Notes: generated from the letters alone by a model not told the origin. A stretch of 20,625 nucleotides of DNA from JAVBOP01 sp031550405 (GCA_031550405.1 JAVBOP010000111.1:1-20625), one strand, 5' to 3'; shown: positions 1-8,561, counted from the stretch's first letter. A program made the numbers and translations.

Positions 1-215
1 TCACAGCTTCATATTTATTCATCATAACAATTCAATTCTTCGCCATAACCAAAACCACAAATATACAAAATAGTGCAAAAATTGAAAAATATTACGGTAA
101 ATTCAGATTCCGCTTAACCACTAAATTGTATAGTTATCATTAATTTTTAATGTATATGCTTTTGGATTGATACCATTATCATTAATTATTTTTTTTCATT
201 GTTGTTCCTTATGTT

Positions 216-237
216 TTTATGAATATTTTTTCATAAA
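216..237. repeat. AT-rich hairpin just downstream of the tRNA nucleotidyltransferase gene
   Basis: The arms TTTATGAA (216-223) and TTCATAAA (230-237) pair perfectly over 8 bp around a 6-nt loop, two bases past the stop of the minus-strand gene. Read on the minus strand it is followed by an A-rich, not T-rich, stretch, so it is not a standard intrinsic terminator. The rest of 1-239 is AT-rich and I see no gene in it. Confidence 0.3.
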
Positions 238-239
238 TC

Positions 240-1655
240 TCATGATTTTGTCCAGATATCCTTGTTGACGAGGAAATATGCTTTGGCAGCCTCATAATCG
301 TTGGGAATTATACCATCGAGGATTGCGTTTTCTATGTTGGATTTTATTGTGCCAACCATCTTTCCAGGCGGGATATTGCATATTTTCATAATTTCTTCGC
401 CGCGAACAGGCGACTGAAACTCCCGCAATTTATCGCGCTCTTGAACATCCAACACTTTTTGCGCAACAATGTCATAATTATTCAAAAATTGCCGCGTAAG
501 ATTGGGATTTTTTGAGGTAATATCGCTGCGGCAAAGCAAAAACAAATCCCCTAAAGCCTCGCCCGCCTGGACTGCCAAGCGACGAATTGCAGAATCTGTA
601 ACCTCGCCGCTGACAAGCTGCATTGGTCGTAAGTGCATGCGAACAAGGGTCTTAACATAATCTATCCTGTCAAGCGGCAATCGCATTTTTCTAAAAATTC
701 CATCCATCATTCTTGCGCCTTTTTCTTCATGGCCAAAGAAATGCCAACCGCTTCCTTCAATAAAACGCTTGGTTTTTAATTTGCCTATATCATGAGTCAA
801 AGCAGCAAATCGCAGCCACAGGTTATTCGTGCTAAGTGCTATATTATCCAACACTTTAAGCGAATGCCAAAAGACATCTTTATGAGCATAAACCTGGCCT
901 TGTGCATTTTCTACAACCTCAACGCCCTTGAGAGCATTCAATTCGGGAAAAATATAGCTAAGCAGACCTGTATTATATAAGATAGAGAAACCAATGCTTG
1001 GCTGAGGCGCAGCAATCATTTTCATCATTTCATCAGTAATGCGCTCCTGTGAAATTATTTTTATTCGATCAGCCATTCTCCTGATAGCCTCATACGCCGA
1101 ATTGTCTAACTTGAAATTTAGTTGAGACGCAAATCTTGCCGCCCGCATCATACGCAATGGATCTTCTGAAAAAGTAACATTTGGTTCAAGCGGTGTTATA
1201 AGTAACTTATCTTTCAAGTGATTATAGCCATCGAATAGATCAATAAGCATTCCAAAATTTTTGCTGTTAAGTGAAGCCGCCATCGCATTCACCGTGAAAT
1301 CCCGCCGCCGCAGATCGTCCTCAAGAGTGCCTTCGCTGGTTATGGGCTTCCGCGAATCTGGCAAATATTTTTCTTGCCTTGTACCAACAAATTCAATATG
1401 ATAATTTCCTATTGGCACCAATGCCGTACGGAATCTTTCATATATAACTACCTTTGTTTTAAAATGGTTAGCTATTATTTTAGCGAAACTTATAGCGTCT
1501 CCGCAAACGGTACAATCAATATCTGCACGTTTATTTTCAAGCAGATAATCCCTGACATAGCCGCCAACAACGTACACAGCGACATTTTGCTCGTCGGCTA
1601 TTTTGCCAATTTGCACCAGAACTGGCTCTGTAATGTTCAGCTTAATATCTTGCAA
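240..1655 (-). CDS. cca: CCA-adding / poly(A) polymerase-type tRNA nucleotidyltransferase with HD domain
   Basis: A 471-residue class II nucleotidyltransferase that would add or repair the 3' CCA end of tRNAs in the cytoplasm. The N-terminal polymerase head carries GGYVRD (residues 31-36), the metal-binding pair DID (45-47) and RRRDFTVNAM (116-125); the RNA-binding neck follows with SEDPLRMMRAARFA (163-176). A C-terminal HD phosphohydrolase domain shows H258, H263 and HDIGK (288-292). Class II CCA enzymes and bacterial poly(A) polymerases cannot be separated by eye; the HD domain and the lack of any other candidate here favour CCA addition. The start is TTG at 1655: a TAG lies in frame two codons upstream and no ATG occurs before the catalytic motif. 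It lies 130 bp downstream of the heptosyltransferase gene on the same strand. A possible -7 box (TAATTTTG on the minus strand, 1717-1724) lies between them, but without a matching -33 element. Confidence 0.93.
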   Translation of the reverse strand: MQDIKLNITEPVLVQIGKIADEQNVAVYVVGGYVRDYLLENKRADIDCTVCGDAISFAKIIANHFKTKVVIYERFRTALVPIGNYHIEFVGTRQEKYLPDSRKPITSEGTLEDDLRRRDFTVNAMAASLNSKNFGMLIDLFDGYNHLKDKLLITPLEPNVTFSEDPLRMMRAARFASQLNFKLDNSAYEAIRRMADRIKIISQERITDEMMKMIAAPQPSIGFSILYNTGLLSYIFPELNALKGVEVVENAQGQVYAHKDVFWHSLKVLDNIALSTNNLWLRFAALTHDIGKLKTKRFIEGSGWHFFGHEEKGARMMDGIFRKMRLPLDRIDYVKTLVRMHLRPMQLVSGEVTDSAIRRLAVQAGEALGDLFLLCRSDITSKNPNLTRQFLNNYDIVAQKVLDVQERDKLREFQSPVRGEEIMKICNIPPGKMVGTIKSNIENAILDGIIPNDYEAAKAYFLVNKDIWTKS

Positions 1656-1785
1656 TATCTATATGTTATATATTTTGGTTAGTGAATTGGGATTTGGAAA
1701 ACAAATCAATTAAATGCAAAATTACAACTAATTTGCAAAATATTCGCACTCCTGATAAATGAATTTATCTTTAAAATTTTATGTT

Positions 1786-2823
1786 TTACAAATATTGCTG
1801 GATGATGGAAAAAATGGTTTGAGGGGTCAGGTTTTTCATACATTCGTGAGTTTTTCGTGGACATAATCTCTGGCCATGTATTGAACATGGACGGCAAAAA
1901 AGATGCGTATCCTCAATAATTATTGAATGGTGCGCCAATGGAGAAAAACCAAATATCGGAGAAGTCGGTCCATAAATCGTTACTGTCGGAACATTCAAAA
2001 TACTTGCAAAATGCGTTGGAGCGGAATCGTTTGTAATTACCAAACTCGCTTTCTGCATAATAGCCATCGTTTGCGGAATTGTCGTTTTGCCTGCAATTGA
2101 AACTGCCCCGCTTTCGATAGCCACTTTATCACATTCTGCAGTTTCCGCACTTGAACCTGTCAAAATTACATTATTTCCATGCTGTTTTAACATTTGTGCA
2201 AGTTGAATGAAATATTCCAGCTTCCAACGCTTGGTTTGCCAAACAGACCCGATAGCAAGAATTATTATTTTTTTTTCATAATTCAAGGGCATTTCTTTAA
2301 CGAAATTTAAATCATCAGCTTTTAATTTAATGCTTAACCCATTGTTATAATTGTAATTAGTATGATTTTCAAAAATGGATAAAAGATTATGATTACGTTC
2401 GACTTCGTGGCAATTTTTGAGATATTCTACTTTATGCGTCAAAAAAAATGAGAGCGAATTAATCGCAAAACCAATTTTATATTTTGCATTTATCAATTTG
2501 GTAAGAAATCCGGAGCGGAACGAACGATGCAAATTAAAAATAATATCATAATTTTGGCTTGAATTTATCTGTTTTGCCAATTTGACAATTCCATTAATTC
2601 CTTTATTTTTATCGCGCTTGTCGAATATAATCACCTCATTTATAGACATGGAACAGTTGGCCAACTCCACCGATTGTTTGGTTGTAACGAGCGTGATTTT
2701 TGCGTTTGGATTGCGGAGCTTTATTTCCTCGGCTAAAAAGAGAGATAACGCCACATCGCCAATGAATGCAGTTTGAATTATTAAAAAAAAATCATAATTG
2801 GTTATATTTATTTTCTGTTTCAT
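1786..2823 (-). CDS. ADP-heptose:LPS heptosyltransferase-like, glycosyltransferase family 9
   Basis: A 345-residue GT-B enzyme of family 9 (WaaF/WaaC/RfaQ type), which transfers heptose from an ADP-sugar to lipopolysaccharide core at the inner face of the cytoplasmic membrane. The N-terminal IQTAFIGDV (16-24) is the acceptor-side motif. GSVWQTKRW (192-200) is the nucleotide-sugar signature, and TNDSAPTHFAS (264-274) corresponds to the family's D-S-G-P-x-H motif. Cysteines cluster near the C-terminus (310-328), as is common in WaaF-type proteins. The frame stays open upstream to 2955, but the extra 44 residues are unlike the family, whereas ATG at 2823 puts IQTAFIGDV at the usual distance from the start. 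An acceptor other than heptose cannot be excluded. It is divergent from htpG across a 168-bp gap. Together with the glycosyltransferase at 18454 it indicates a surface glycolipid. Confidence 0.87.
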   Translation of the reverse strand: MKQKINITNYDFFLIIQTAFIGDVALSLFLAEEIKLRNPNAKITLVTTKQSVELANCSMSINEVIIFDKRDKNKGINGIVKLAKQINSSQNYDIIFNLHRSFRSGFLTKLINAKYKIGFAINSLSFFLTHKVEYLKNCHEVERNHNLLSIFENHTNYNYNNGLSIKLKADDLNFVKEMPLNYEKKIIILAIGSVWQTKRWKLEYFIQLAQMLKQHGNNVILTGSSAETAECDKVAIESGAVSIAGKTTIPQTMAIMQKASLVITNDSAPTHFASILNVPTVTIYGPTSPIFGFSPLAHHSIIIEDTHLFCRPCSIHGQRLCPRKTHECMKNLTPQTIFSIIQQYL

Positions 2824-2838
2824 TTTGTATGCTCTTTG

Positions 2839-2846
2839 CAAACATA
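2839..2846 (-). promoter_or_regulatory. Possible Bacteroidota-type -7 box for the heptosyltransferase gene
   Basis: On the minus strand the bases read TATGTTTG, a perfect TAnnTTTG. Nineteen bases upstream stands TTTA rather than TTTG, so the -33 element is imperfect. The start codon lies only 15 bases from the box, implying a very short leader, consistent with no clear Shine-Dalgarno. Confidence 0.3.
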
Positions 2847-2897
2847 CATAATAACTTCTATTATTTAAAATATAAGCGCCATATTCGGTTAAATATC

Positions 2898-2929
2898 TTT
2901 GGAAAAGCTGCGAAAAAAGTGTATATTCG
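2898..2929 (+). promoter_or_regulatory. Candidate Bacteroidota-type promoter for htpG
   Basis: TTTG (2898-2901) is followed after 20 bases by TATATTCG (2922-2929), a 7-of-8 match to the Bacteroidota -7 consensus TAnnTTTG. The start codon lies 62 bases further on. No CIRCE-like inverted repeat is visible in this intergenic region. Confidence 0.42.
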
Positions 2930-2991
2930 TATTTTGGTAAAGTTGCATGGCACAATAAATTATTGTTTTATCGCTATTATTGAAGGAATAT

Positions 2992-4851
2992 ATGAATAAG
3001 CCAGAAAATTTTGAATTTAAAGCTGAGATGAAACAATTGCTTCATCTCATTATTCACTCTCTTTATACTAATCCTGAAATTTTTATCCGAGAGCTTATAT
3101 CAAATTCGTCTGACGCATTGAATAAAATTCGTTTTAGACAATTGACGGATACGAATATAATTGATGCAAATATTTCGCTCGCCATTAATATTCAAGCAAA
3201 TAAGGAAGATAGCTCATTTTCTATTGAAGATTCCGGCATTGGAATGACAAAAGACGAACTTGTCAATAATATTGGCACAATTGCAAGTTCTGGAACAACT
3301 GAGTTTTTGAATCAACTGAAAGCAGAAAATTCGGGTAAGGCTGATATAAATCAGCTAATTGGAAAATTTGGCGTTGGCTTTTATTCTGTTTTTATGGTAA
3401 CAGATGAAGTTACGATTGAAACGCGGAGTTCGGAACTAAATTCGGTTGCATATAAATGGATTTCTTGCGGTGAAAATAATTTTACAATTGAAGAATCGGA
3501 CAGGCAAACGCGTGGAACTAAAATAAGTTTTAAATTAAAGGAAGAATATAAAAAATATGCCGAAGAATATAATATTGAACAGGCGATAAATAAATTTTCC
3601 AATTTTGTAGATTTTCCGATTTATATTAACGACAAGGAAATTAAGCGGGTTACGGCTATTTGGCAACTCAAAAAAGAAGATATAACTGACGAGCAGCTTG
3701 ATGAATTTTATAAATTTATTTCAAATGATTATCAAAAACCGCTTAGCCATTTAGTTCTAAATATTGAAGGAAATATCAATTTCAAGTCAATTTTGTTTAT
3801 TCCGGAAACCGCTCCTGCTGCGCTTTTTCGCGATGTAAATGAAAGTACATTGCATCTTTATGTGAACAGAGTTTTTATTCAAAATGATGCTAAGGCTTTA
3901 TTGCCCGACTACTTGCGTTTTGTCAAAGGAGTTGTTGATACTGAAGATTTGCCATTGAATGTGTCTCGGGAATTTACTCAAAATTCGCCGGTTATGGCAA
4001 AAATTAAAAATGTTTTAACAAGCCGTATTTTGTCTTGGATTGAAGATTTAGCTGCAAAGGAAAGCGACCAATTCAGAAAATTTTATGATAATTTTAGCTC
4101 GCTATTGAAAACCGGACTTTATACCGATTTTGCGAACAAGAACAAAATAATTGATTTACTGCGTTTTGAAAGTACAAAAACGAAAGAAAATGAGATGATT
4201 TCGCTTAAAGAGTATGTTTTAAGAATGAAATCGGATCAAAAGGAAATATATTATATTTCAGGGACTTCCAGAGAACTTGTTGAAAACAATCCGAATATCG
4301 AATATTTTAAGAAAAATGAAATTGAAGTCTTATTTTTTACCGATCCTGTCGATGTGTTCATAATTCCATATATTGATAATTATGAAGAAAAATTAATAAA
4401 ATCTATCGATAAAACTGATATTGATTTTTCTGTAAATGATAAGAAAACCGATGAAAATGCGGAAAAAAATACTGAAGAAAAAACGGGAATTATCAGCAAA
4501 TTCAAGGAAATTTTGAAAGATAAAGTCGAAGATGTTGTTGTATCGAAACGCCTTGTGAGCTCGCCGGTTTCGCTTGTTGTTGGCAATACGGGAATGGATT
4601 CGCAAATGGAAAAAGTGATGCAAATGATTAATAAAGATTTTCAGTCTTCAAAAAAAATTCTGGAAGTCAATGTAAATCATAAGCTTATAGAAAATTTGAA
4701 TCGCATTTACAATGAAAACAATAATTCTGAAATTTTGGAAACCGCTATAAACCAATTATTTGAGTCTGTACTTTTGATTGAAGGACAAATCAAAGATCCG
4801 AACGAATTTGTTAAAAGAATGATTGGATTTATGACAGAAGCCACAGAATAA
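2992..4851 (+). CDS. htpG: Chaperone HtpG (bacterial Hsp90)
   Basis: A 619-residue cytosolic ATP-dependent chaperone, close to the usual family length of about 625. The N-terminal GHKL ATPase domain has ELISNSSDALNK near residue 34, IEDSGIGM near 80, GTIASSGT and GKFGVGFYSVFMV, the classic Hsp90 nucleotide-binding set. The middle domain contains LFRDVNESTLHLYVNRVFI and LPLNVSREF with the Arg that contacts the ATP phosphate. The C-terminal dimerisation domain includes SSPVSLVVG and QMEKVMQ. Before it lies a charged stretch (NDKKTDENAEKNTEE, about residues 481-495) that looks like a flexible linker. ATG at 2992 is chosen because AAGGA lies at 2983-2987; a TTG four codons upstream is possible but overlaps that site. 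The gene is AT-rich, like the heptosyltransferase and unlike the chemotaxis genes further on. Confidence 0.97.
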   Translation: MNKPENFEFKAEMKQLLHLIIHSLYTNPEIFIRELISNSSDALNKIRFRQLTDTNIIDANISLAINIQANKEDSSFSIEDSGIGMTKDELVNNIGTIASSGTTEFLNQLKAENSGKADINQLIGKFGVGFYSVFMVTDEVTIETRSSELNSVAYKWISCGENNFTIEESDRQTRGTKISFKLKEEYKKYAEEYNIEQAINKFSNFVDFPIYINDKEIKRVTAIWQLKKEDITDEQLDEFYKFISNDYQKPLSHLVLNIEGNINFKSILFIPETAPAALFRDVNESTLHLYVNRVFIQNDAKALLPDYLRFVKGVVDTEDLPLNVSREFTQNSPVMAKIKNVLTSRILSWIEDLAAKESDQFRKFYDNFSSLLKTGLYTDFANKNKIIDLLRFESTKTKENEMISLKEYVLRMKSDQKEIYYISGTSRELVENNPNIEYFKKNEIEVLFFTDPVDVFIIPYIDNYEEKLIKSIDKTDIDFSVNDKKTDENAEKNTEEKTGIISKFKEILKDKVEDVVVSKRLVSSPVSLVVGNTGMDSQMEKVMQMINKDFQSSKKILEVNVNHKLIENLNRIYNENNNSEILETAINQLFESVLLIEGQIKDPNEFVKRMIGFMTEATE

Positions 4852-4881
4852 TGAATATTTTTTAATAAATCTTTGATTTTT

Positions 4882-5634
4882 ATGACGGAAGAGCGGATTG
4901 GCAGAGAATTAGAATTTCATAACCAACGATTTGGATCGGAGACAGATCCGAGACAAAGTGTTGGCAAATGGTATCATGCTCTTGCAGATGCTTTTGTCGA
5001 TTATAATGCAACGATTAAAAGATTTAGCAAGGATAAGACTGTTTTAGAATATGGCTGTGGATTAAGTTATTTCAGCGACGAATATATTTCTATCATCAAA
5101 AATTGCAAACAATTCACAGGAATTGATATTTCTGATGTGGCAATTAAGAAATCTAATTTAGAAGCCGCCAAATTTAATTTAAATAATTGCGAATTTATAG
5201 CAATGAATGCCGAAGCCACAAATTTTTCTGGCGAATCATTTGATTTGGTTTATGGTAGTGGAATTATTCATCATTTGGATGTAACTCGTTCGTTTACGGA
5301 AATTGCACGGATTTTGAAAAAAGATGGGATTGCCGTATTTATAGAGCCGCTGGGTCATAATTTTCTGATAAATAAATTCAGGAAAAAAACGCCTGAGCTT
5401 AGAACTCCAGACGAACACCCGCTTGTTATGTCTGACTTCGAAACCGCAAAAGAATATTTCAGCGGCGTGCAGCTTAGCTTTTTTGGGCTTACGACTGTTG
5501 GAGCGGTTCTGTTTTTGAATACGAAACTGTATTCTTCAATAAATTCTATATGTAAAAAAATAGATTCTATGCTATTTAAATCTTCTTTTTTTAGAAAGAA
5601 TGCTTGGATGGCTGTAATTATACTAAAGAAGTAA
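4882..5634 (+). CDS. Class I SAM-dependent methyltransferase, substrate unknown
   Basis: A 250-residue Rossmann-fold methyltransferase of the Methyltransf_11/25 type. Motif I is VLEYGCG (54-60); an acidic end of strand beta2 appears in TGIDIS (79-84). FDLVYGSGIIHHLD (120-133) fits motifs IV-V and ILKKDGIAVFIEP (144-156) the later strand, so SAM binding is well supported. Nothing identifies the acceptor. The C-terminal third (about 195-250) is hydrophobic and basic, which could suit a small-molecule or lipid-linked substrate, but this is a guess. ATG at 4882 is preferred; a TTG lies three codons upstream and neither has a clear Shine-Dalgarno. The gene starts 30 bases after htpG and ends 31 bases before queA in the same direction, so the three probably form one transcription unit. 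Confidence 0.8.
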   Translation: MTEERIGRELEFHNQRFGSETDPRQSVGKWYHALADAFVDYNATIKRFSKDKTVLEYGCGLSYFSDEYISIIKNCKQFTGIDISDVAIKKSNLEAAKFNLNNCEFIAMNAEATNFSGESFDLVYGSGIIHHLDVTRSFTEIARILKKDGIAVFIEPLGHNFLINKFRKKTPELRTPDEHPLVMSDFETAKEYFSGVQLSFFGLTTVGAVLFLNTKLYSSINSICKKIDSMLFKSSFFRKNAWMAVIILKK

Positions 5635-5665
5635 ATTAATAAAAATTAATAAAAGTTAAGGTAGT

Positions 5666-6709
5666 ATGCGATTAACGGAATTTAAATACACATTGCCAAA
5701 AAATTTAATTGCAAGATTTCCCGTAGATCCGCGCAATTCATCGCGTATGATGGTATTGAATCGCGAAACAGGTGAAATTCAGGATAAAAATTTCGAGGAT
5801 ATTATGGGAATGTTCCAAAAAGGCGATTGTCTTGTTTTGAACGAAACCAAAGTATTTCCAGCAAGAATTTTTGGAAGAAAAGAGAAAACCAATGCCCGAA
5901 TAGAAGTGCTGCTGCTGCGCGAACTTAAATCGGAAGACAGGATATGGGATGTACTTGTCGAGCCTGCGCGAAAGGTAAGAATTGGCAATAAGATATTTTT
6001 TGACAGCACAAAATTTTTCTGCGAAGTTATTGATAACACTACTTCGCGAGGTCGCACAGTGCGCTTTACCTATGACGAAAATATCTATAAATTGATAGAA
6101 CGGATGGGAGAAATGCCGATTCCCGAGTATATCAAAAGAGAGCCTAATGAATTTGACAAGCGTTCGTACCAAACCGAATTTGCAAATGAAAATCATTTGG
6201 CTTCTATTTCACCACCGACAGCGGGCTTGCATTTTACCGGCAAAATGATATCCGAGCTTGAGAAAAAAGGTGTAAAAATAGCGCGCGTTGTATTGAATAT
6301 CGGGCAGGGAATTTTCGATAAAATTGATGTAGAGGATTTGACAAAGCATCGTATGTATTCGGAAAATTTTGAAATTTCTCGTGAAGCATCGGAAACTATA
6401 AATAAAGCATTGGGTTCCAAAAAAAATGTATATGCTGTGGGAGCAAGCGTTGCGCGGGTTTTGGAGTCGTCTGTATTGACAACAGGCAAGGTAAAACCCA
6501 ATCGCGGCTGGACAGATAAATTCATCTATCCGCCTTACGAATTTAAAATAGTAACTCGATTATTAACAAATTTTCATCAACCAGCTTCACCGAGCCTGTT
6601 ACTGGTGGCAGCTTTTGGGAGTAAGGATTATCTCATGAAGGCATATAAAAAAGCCGTCAAAGACGAATATCGCTTTTTAGCTTATGGCGATGCTATGCTG
6701 ATAGTATAA
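5666..6709 (+). CDS. queA: S-adenosylmethionine:tRNA ribosyltransferase-isomerase QueA
   Basis: A 347-residue enzyme that transfers and isomerises the ribosyl group of SAM onto preQ1 in tRNA, giving epoxyqueuosine at the wobble position of GUN anticodons. Visible family motifs are FKYTLPKNLIARFPVDPR (6-23), VLNETKVFPARIFG (57-70), PPTAGLHFTG (183-192), NIGQGIFDKI (211-220) with KHRMYSENFEI (227-237), and NFHQPASPSLLLVAAFG (302-318). The segment GWTDKFIYPPYEF (281-293) and the tail YRFLAYGDAMLIV resemble Bacteroidota QueA closely. One oddity is VGASVARVLES (258-268), where the family usually has a Thr-Thr pair after VG. ATG at 5666 is supported by AAGG a few bases upstream. It is the last gene of the htpG-side transcription unit. 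No other queuosine gene is in the window. Confidence 0.96.
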   Translation: MRLTEFKYTLPKNLIARFPVDPRNSSRMMVLNRETGEIQDKNFEDIMGMFQKGDCLVLNETKVFPARIFGRKEKTNARIEVLLLRELKSEDRIWDVLVEPARKVRIGNKIFFDSTKFFCEVIDNTTSRGRTVRFTYDENIYKLIERMGEMPIPEYIKREPNEFDKRSYQTEFANENHLASISPPTAGLHFTGKMISELEKKGVKIARVVLNIGQGIFDKIDVEDLTKHRMYSENFEISREASETINKALGSKKNVYAVGASVARVLESSVLTTGKVKPNRGWTDKFIYPPYEFKIVTRLLTNFHQPASPSLLLVAAFGSKDYLMKAYKKAVKDEYRFLAYGDAMLIV

Positions 6710-6735
6710 AAGAACTGCTTTCTGCATATAAAAAA

Positions 6736-6766
6736 AGCTCGTTATTTTTTAACGAGCTGTTTTTTT
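6736..6766. terminator. Bidirectional intrinsic terminator between queA and fumC
   Basis: AGCTCGTTA (6736-6744) pairs perfectly with TAACGAGCT (6750-6758) around a five-T loop. A run of seven T follows on the plus strand (6760-6766), and seven A precede it (6730-6736), giving a T-tract on the minus strand. It sits 26 bases after queA and 17 bases past the fumC stop, so it can end both convergent genes. Confidence 0.88.
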
Positions 6767-6783
6767 GCAATTCAATTCAATAT

Positions 6784-8304
6784 TTATTTTTTCTTGGGTT
6801 TTTCTATGGAAAGAGGTCCTGTCATTTGTTCCGGACGCACGTATCTGTCGAAATCCTTTTCAGTTAGCAAGCCAAGCTTTACAGCAGACTCTTTTAATGT
6901 GCAATTGTTTTTGTGCGCATCCTTGGCAATTTTTGCTGCATTGTCATAGCCTATGTGTGGATTCAGCGCAGTAACATTCATTAAGCTTCTTTCAAGGAAA
7001 TGCTGTATTTTTTCACGCTCTGGCTTTATGCCGCGAACGCAGTGCTTTTCAAACATTATACATGAATCTGTGATTAACCTCACTGATTGCAGGAAGTTAT
7101 AGATTATTACAGGTTTGAAAACATTGAGCTGAAGATGCCCATTTGCGCCGCCAAAATTGATAGTTGCATCATTTCCAAGGACTTGGGCGCAAACCATTGT
7201 CATAGCCTCGCTTTGCGTAGGATTGACCTTGCCCGGCATGATTGATGAGCCCGGCTCATTCTCCGGTATATATATTTCACCAAGCCCGCAGCGAGGACCG
7301 GACGCAAGCAGGCGTATGTCATTAGCCATTTTCATAAGTGAACAGGCAAGCGTTTTTATGGCGCCATGCGCAAATACCAAAGCATCATGAGCTGATAAAG
7401 CCTCGAATTTATTTGGTGCAGATTTGAACGGCAAGTGGGTAATTTTGGATATTTGTTTAGCAACATTTTCGGCAAAATTTGGATGCGTATTAAGTCCGGT
7501 TCCAACAGCAGTTCCGCCAATAGCCAATTCATAAATTCCTTTTAATGAATATTCGATTCTATCAATATCGTTATCCAGCTGTTGGACATAAGCCGAAAAT
7601 TCCTGCCCCAGCGTCAAAGGAGTTGCATCCATCAAGTGCGTTCTGCCCACTTTAATTATCGTTGCAAATTCTTTGGATTTTTTGTCGATAGACGCGCGCA
7701 ACTTCTTTATTGCAGGTAAAAGCGTTTTGTTTATCTCCTCAGCTGCAGCAATGTGCATTGCCGTCGGAAAAGTATCGTTCGAGCTTTGAGATTTATTAAC
7801 ATCATCATTTGGATGAATAGGCTTTTTGCTGCCTATCTCCCCGCCATACATAGCGATAGCGCGGTTGGCAATCACTTCGTTGGAATTCATATTCGACTGC
7901 GTACCCGACCCTGTTTGCCATATTGACAATGGAAAATGTTCGTTTAATTTACCTTCAATCACTTCGTCAGCAGCTTTAACTATTAGATTTGCTTTTGACT
8001 TATCGAGAATGCCCAATTCAGAATTTGTAATTGCAGCAGCTTTTTTCAAAATTCCCATAGCACGAATTACCGAAGGCGGCATTTTTTCATCGCCAATAGC
8101 AAAATGTATTAGCGAGCGGGCAGATTGAGCGCCATAATACACATTGTTCGGCACCTGAATATCGCCCATCGAATCGCTTTCAATGCGAAATTCCTGCGTT
8201 GCAGATTTTGTAGTTTCTGAATTTTTATTCATATTAGTTGTTTTTTTGTCAATCTTTGCATTAGCAATTGTTGACTTTTCATTTTTTGAGGCAGCTTTTG
8301 CCAT
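6784..8304 (-). CDS. fumC: Class II fumarate hydratase
   Basis: A 506-residue fumarase that interconverts fumarate and L-malate in the TCA cycle, an iron-independent homotetramer in this family. Active-site segments are TGSGTQSNMN (131-140), HPNDDVNKSQSSND (164-177), GRTHLMDATPLTLGQE (220-235) with the conserved His at 223, and the fumarate lyase signature GSSIMPGKVNPTQ (352-364). The usual length is about 465: an extra segment of roughly 38 residues rich in Lys, Ser, Thr and Asn precedes the conserved FRIESDSMGDIQVP and looks disordered. ATG at 8304 fits the promoter at 8354-8384 (leader of about 43 nt); ATG at 8232 would shorten the extension, and a TTG at 8331 would lengthen it. Aspartase belongs to the same superfamily, but the HPNDDVN and RTHLMDATP segments match fumarase. 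Confidence 0.95.
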   Translation of the reverse strand: MAKAASKNEKSTIANAKIDKKTTNMNKNSETTKSATQEFRIESDSMGDIQVPNNVYYGAQSARSLIHFAIGDEKMPPSVIRAMGILKKAAAITNSELGILDKSKANLIVKAADEVIEGKLNEHFPLSIWQTGSGTQSNMNSNEVIANRAIAMYGGEIGSKKPIHPNDDVNKSQSSNDTFPTAMHIAAAEEINKTLLPAIKKLRASIDKKSKEFATIIKVGRTHLMDATPLTLGQEFSAYVQQLDNDIDRIEYSLKGIYELAIGGTAVGTGLNTHPNFAENVAKQISKITHLPFKSAPNKFEALSAHDALVFAHGAIKTLACSLMKMANDIRLLASGPRCGLGEIYIPENEPGSSIMPGKVNPTQSEAMTMVCAQVLGNDATINFGGANGHLQLNVFKPVIIYNFLQSVRLITDSCIMFEKHCVRGIKPEREKIQHFLERSLMNVTALNPHIGYDNAAKIAKDAHKNNCTLKESAVKLGLLTEKDFDRYVRPEQMTGPLSIEKPKKK

Positions 8305-8353
8305 AACTTTACCATTGAGATTATTAAACAAGAAGTTATTTGACTTTAAACTA

Positions 8354-8384
8354 CAAACTTAAATCATTTATAACTAATTACAAA
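8354..8384 (-). promoter_or_regulatory. Bacteroidota-type promoter of fumC
   Basis: Read on the minus strand, TTTG (8384-8381), 19 bases, then TAAGTTTG (8361-8354). This matches both the -33 and -7 elements of the Bacteroidota housekeeping promoter exactly, at the accepted spacing. Transcription would start near 8347, about 43 bases before the chosen start codon. Confidence 0.6.
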
Positions 8385-8478
8385 ATTATATGTTACAAAT
8401 ACCAGTAAAACACAAAAAGATTTTACATATTACAGCAATTTTTATTATAAAATCTGTTCCAAACACCGGAGTGAGGGC

Positions 8479-8505
8479 TTCAGTATATATATTATTTGTC
8501 GATAA
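8479..8505 (+). promoter_or_regulatory. Candidate sigma-28 (FliA) promoter of the chemoreceptor gene
   Basis: TTCAGTAT (8479-8486), 11 bases, then GTCGATAA (8498-8505). The second box matches the enterobacterial sigma-28 -10 element GCCGATAA at 7 of 8 bases, the first matches TAAAGTTT at 5 of 8, and the 11-base spacing is the known one. It lies 56 bases before the start codon. A fliA gene is present in this window. Confidence 0.45.
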
Positions 8506-8561
8506 TCAGCTTTGAATGTCTATAAAAATAAGAATGTGTGAACTAAAATTTAAAATAAATC

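Noticed and set aside
2824..2991. Search for a CIRCE heat-shock operator upstream of htpG
   Set aside because: No TTAGCACTC...GAGTGCTAA-like inverted repeat is present in the 168-bp divergent region.
5738..6525. Minus-strand frames opposite queA
   Set aside because: They overlap a fully supported conserved gene, carry no motifs and have no plausible start context.
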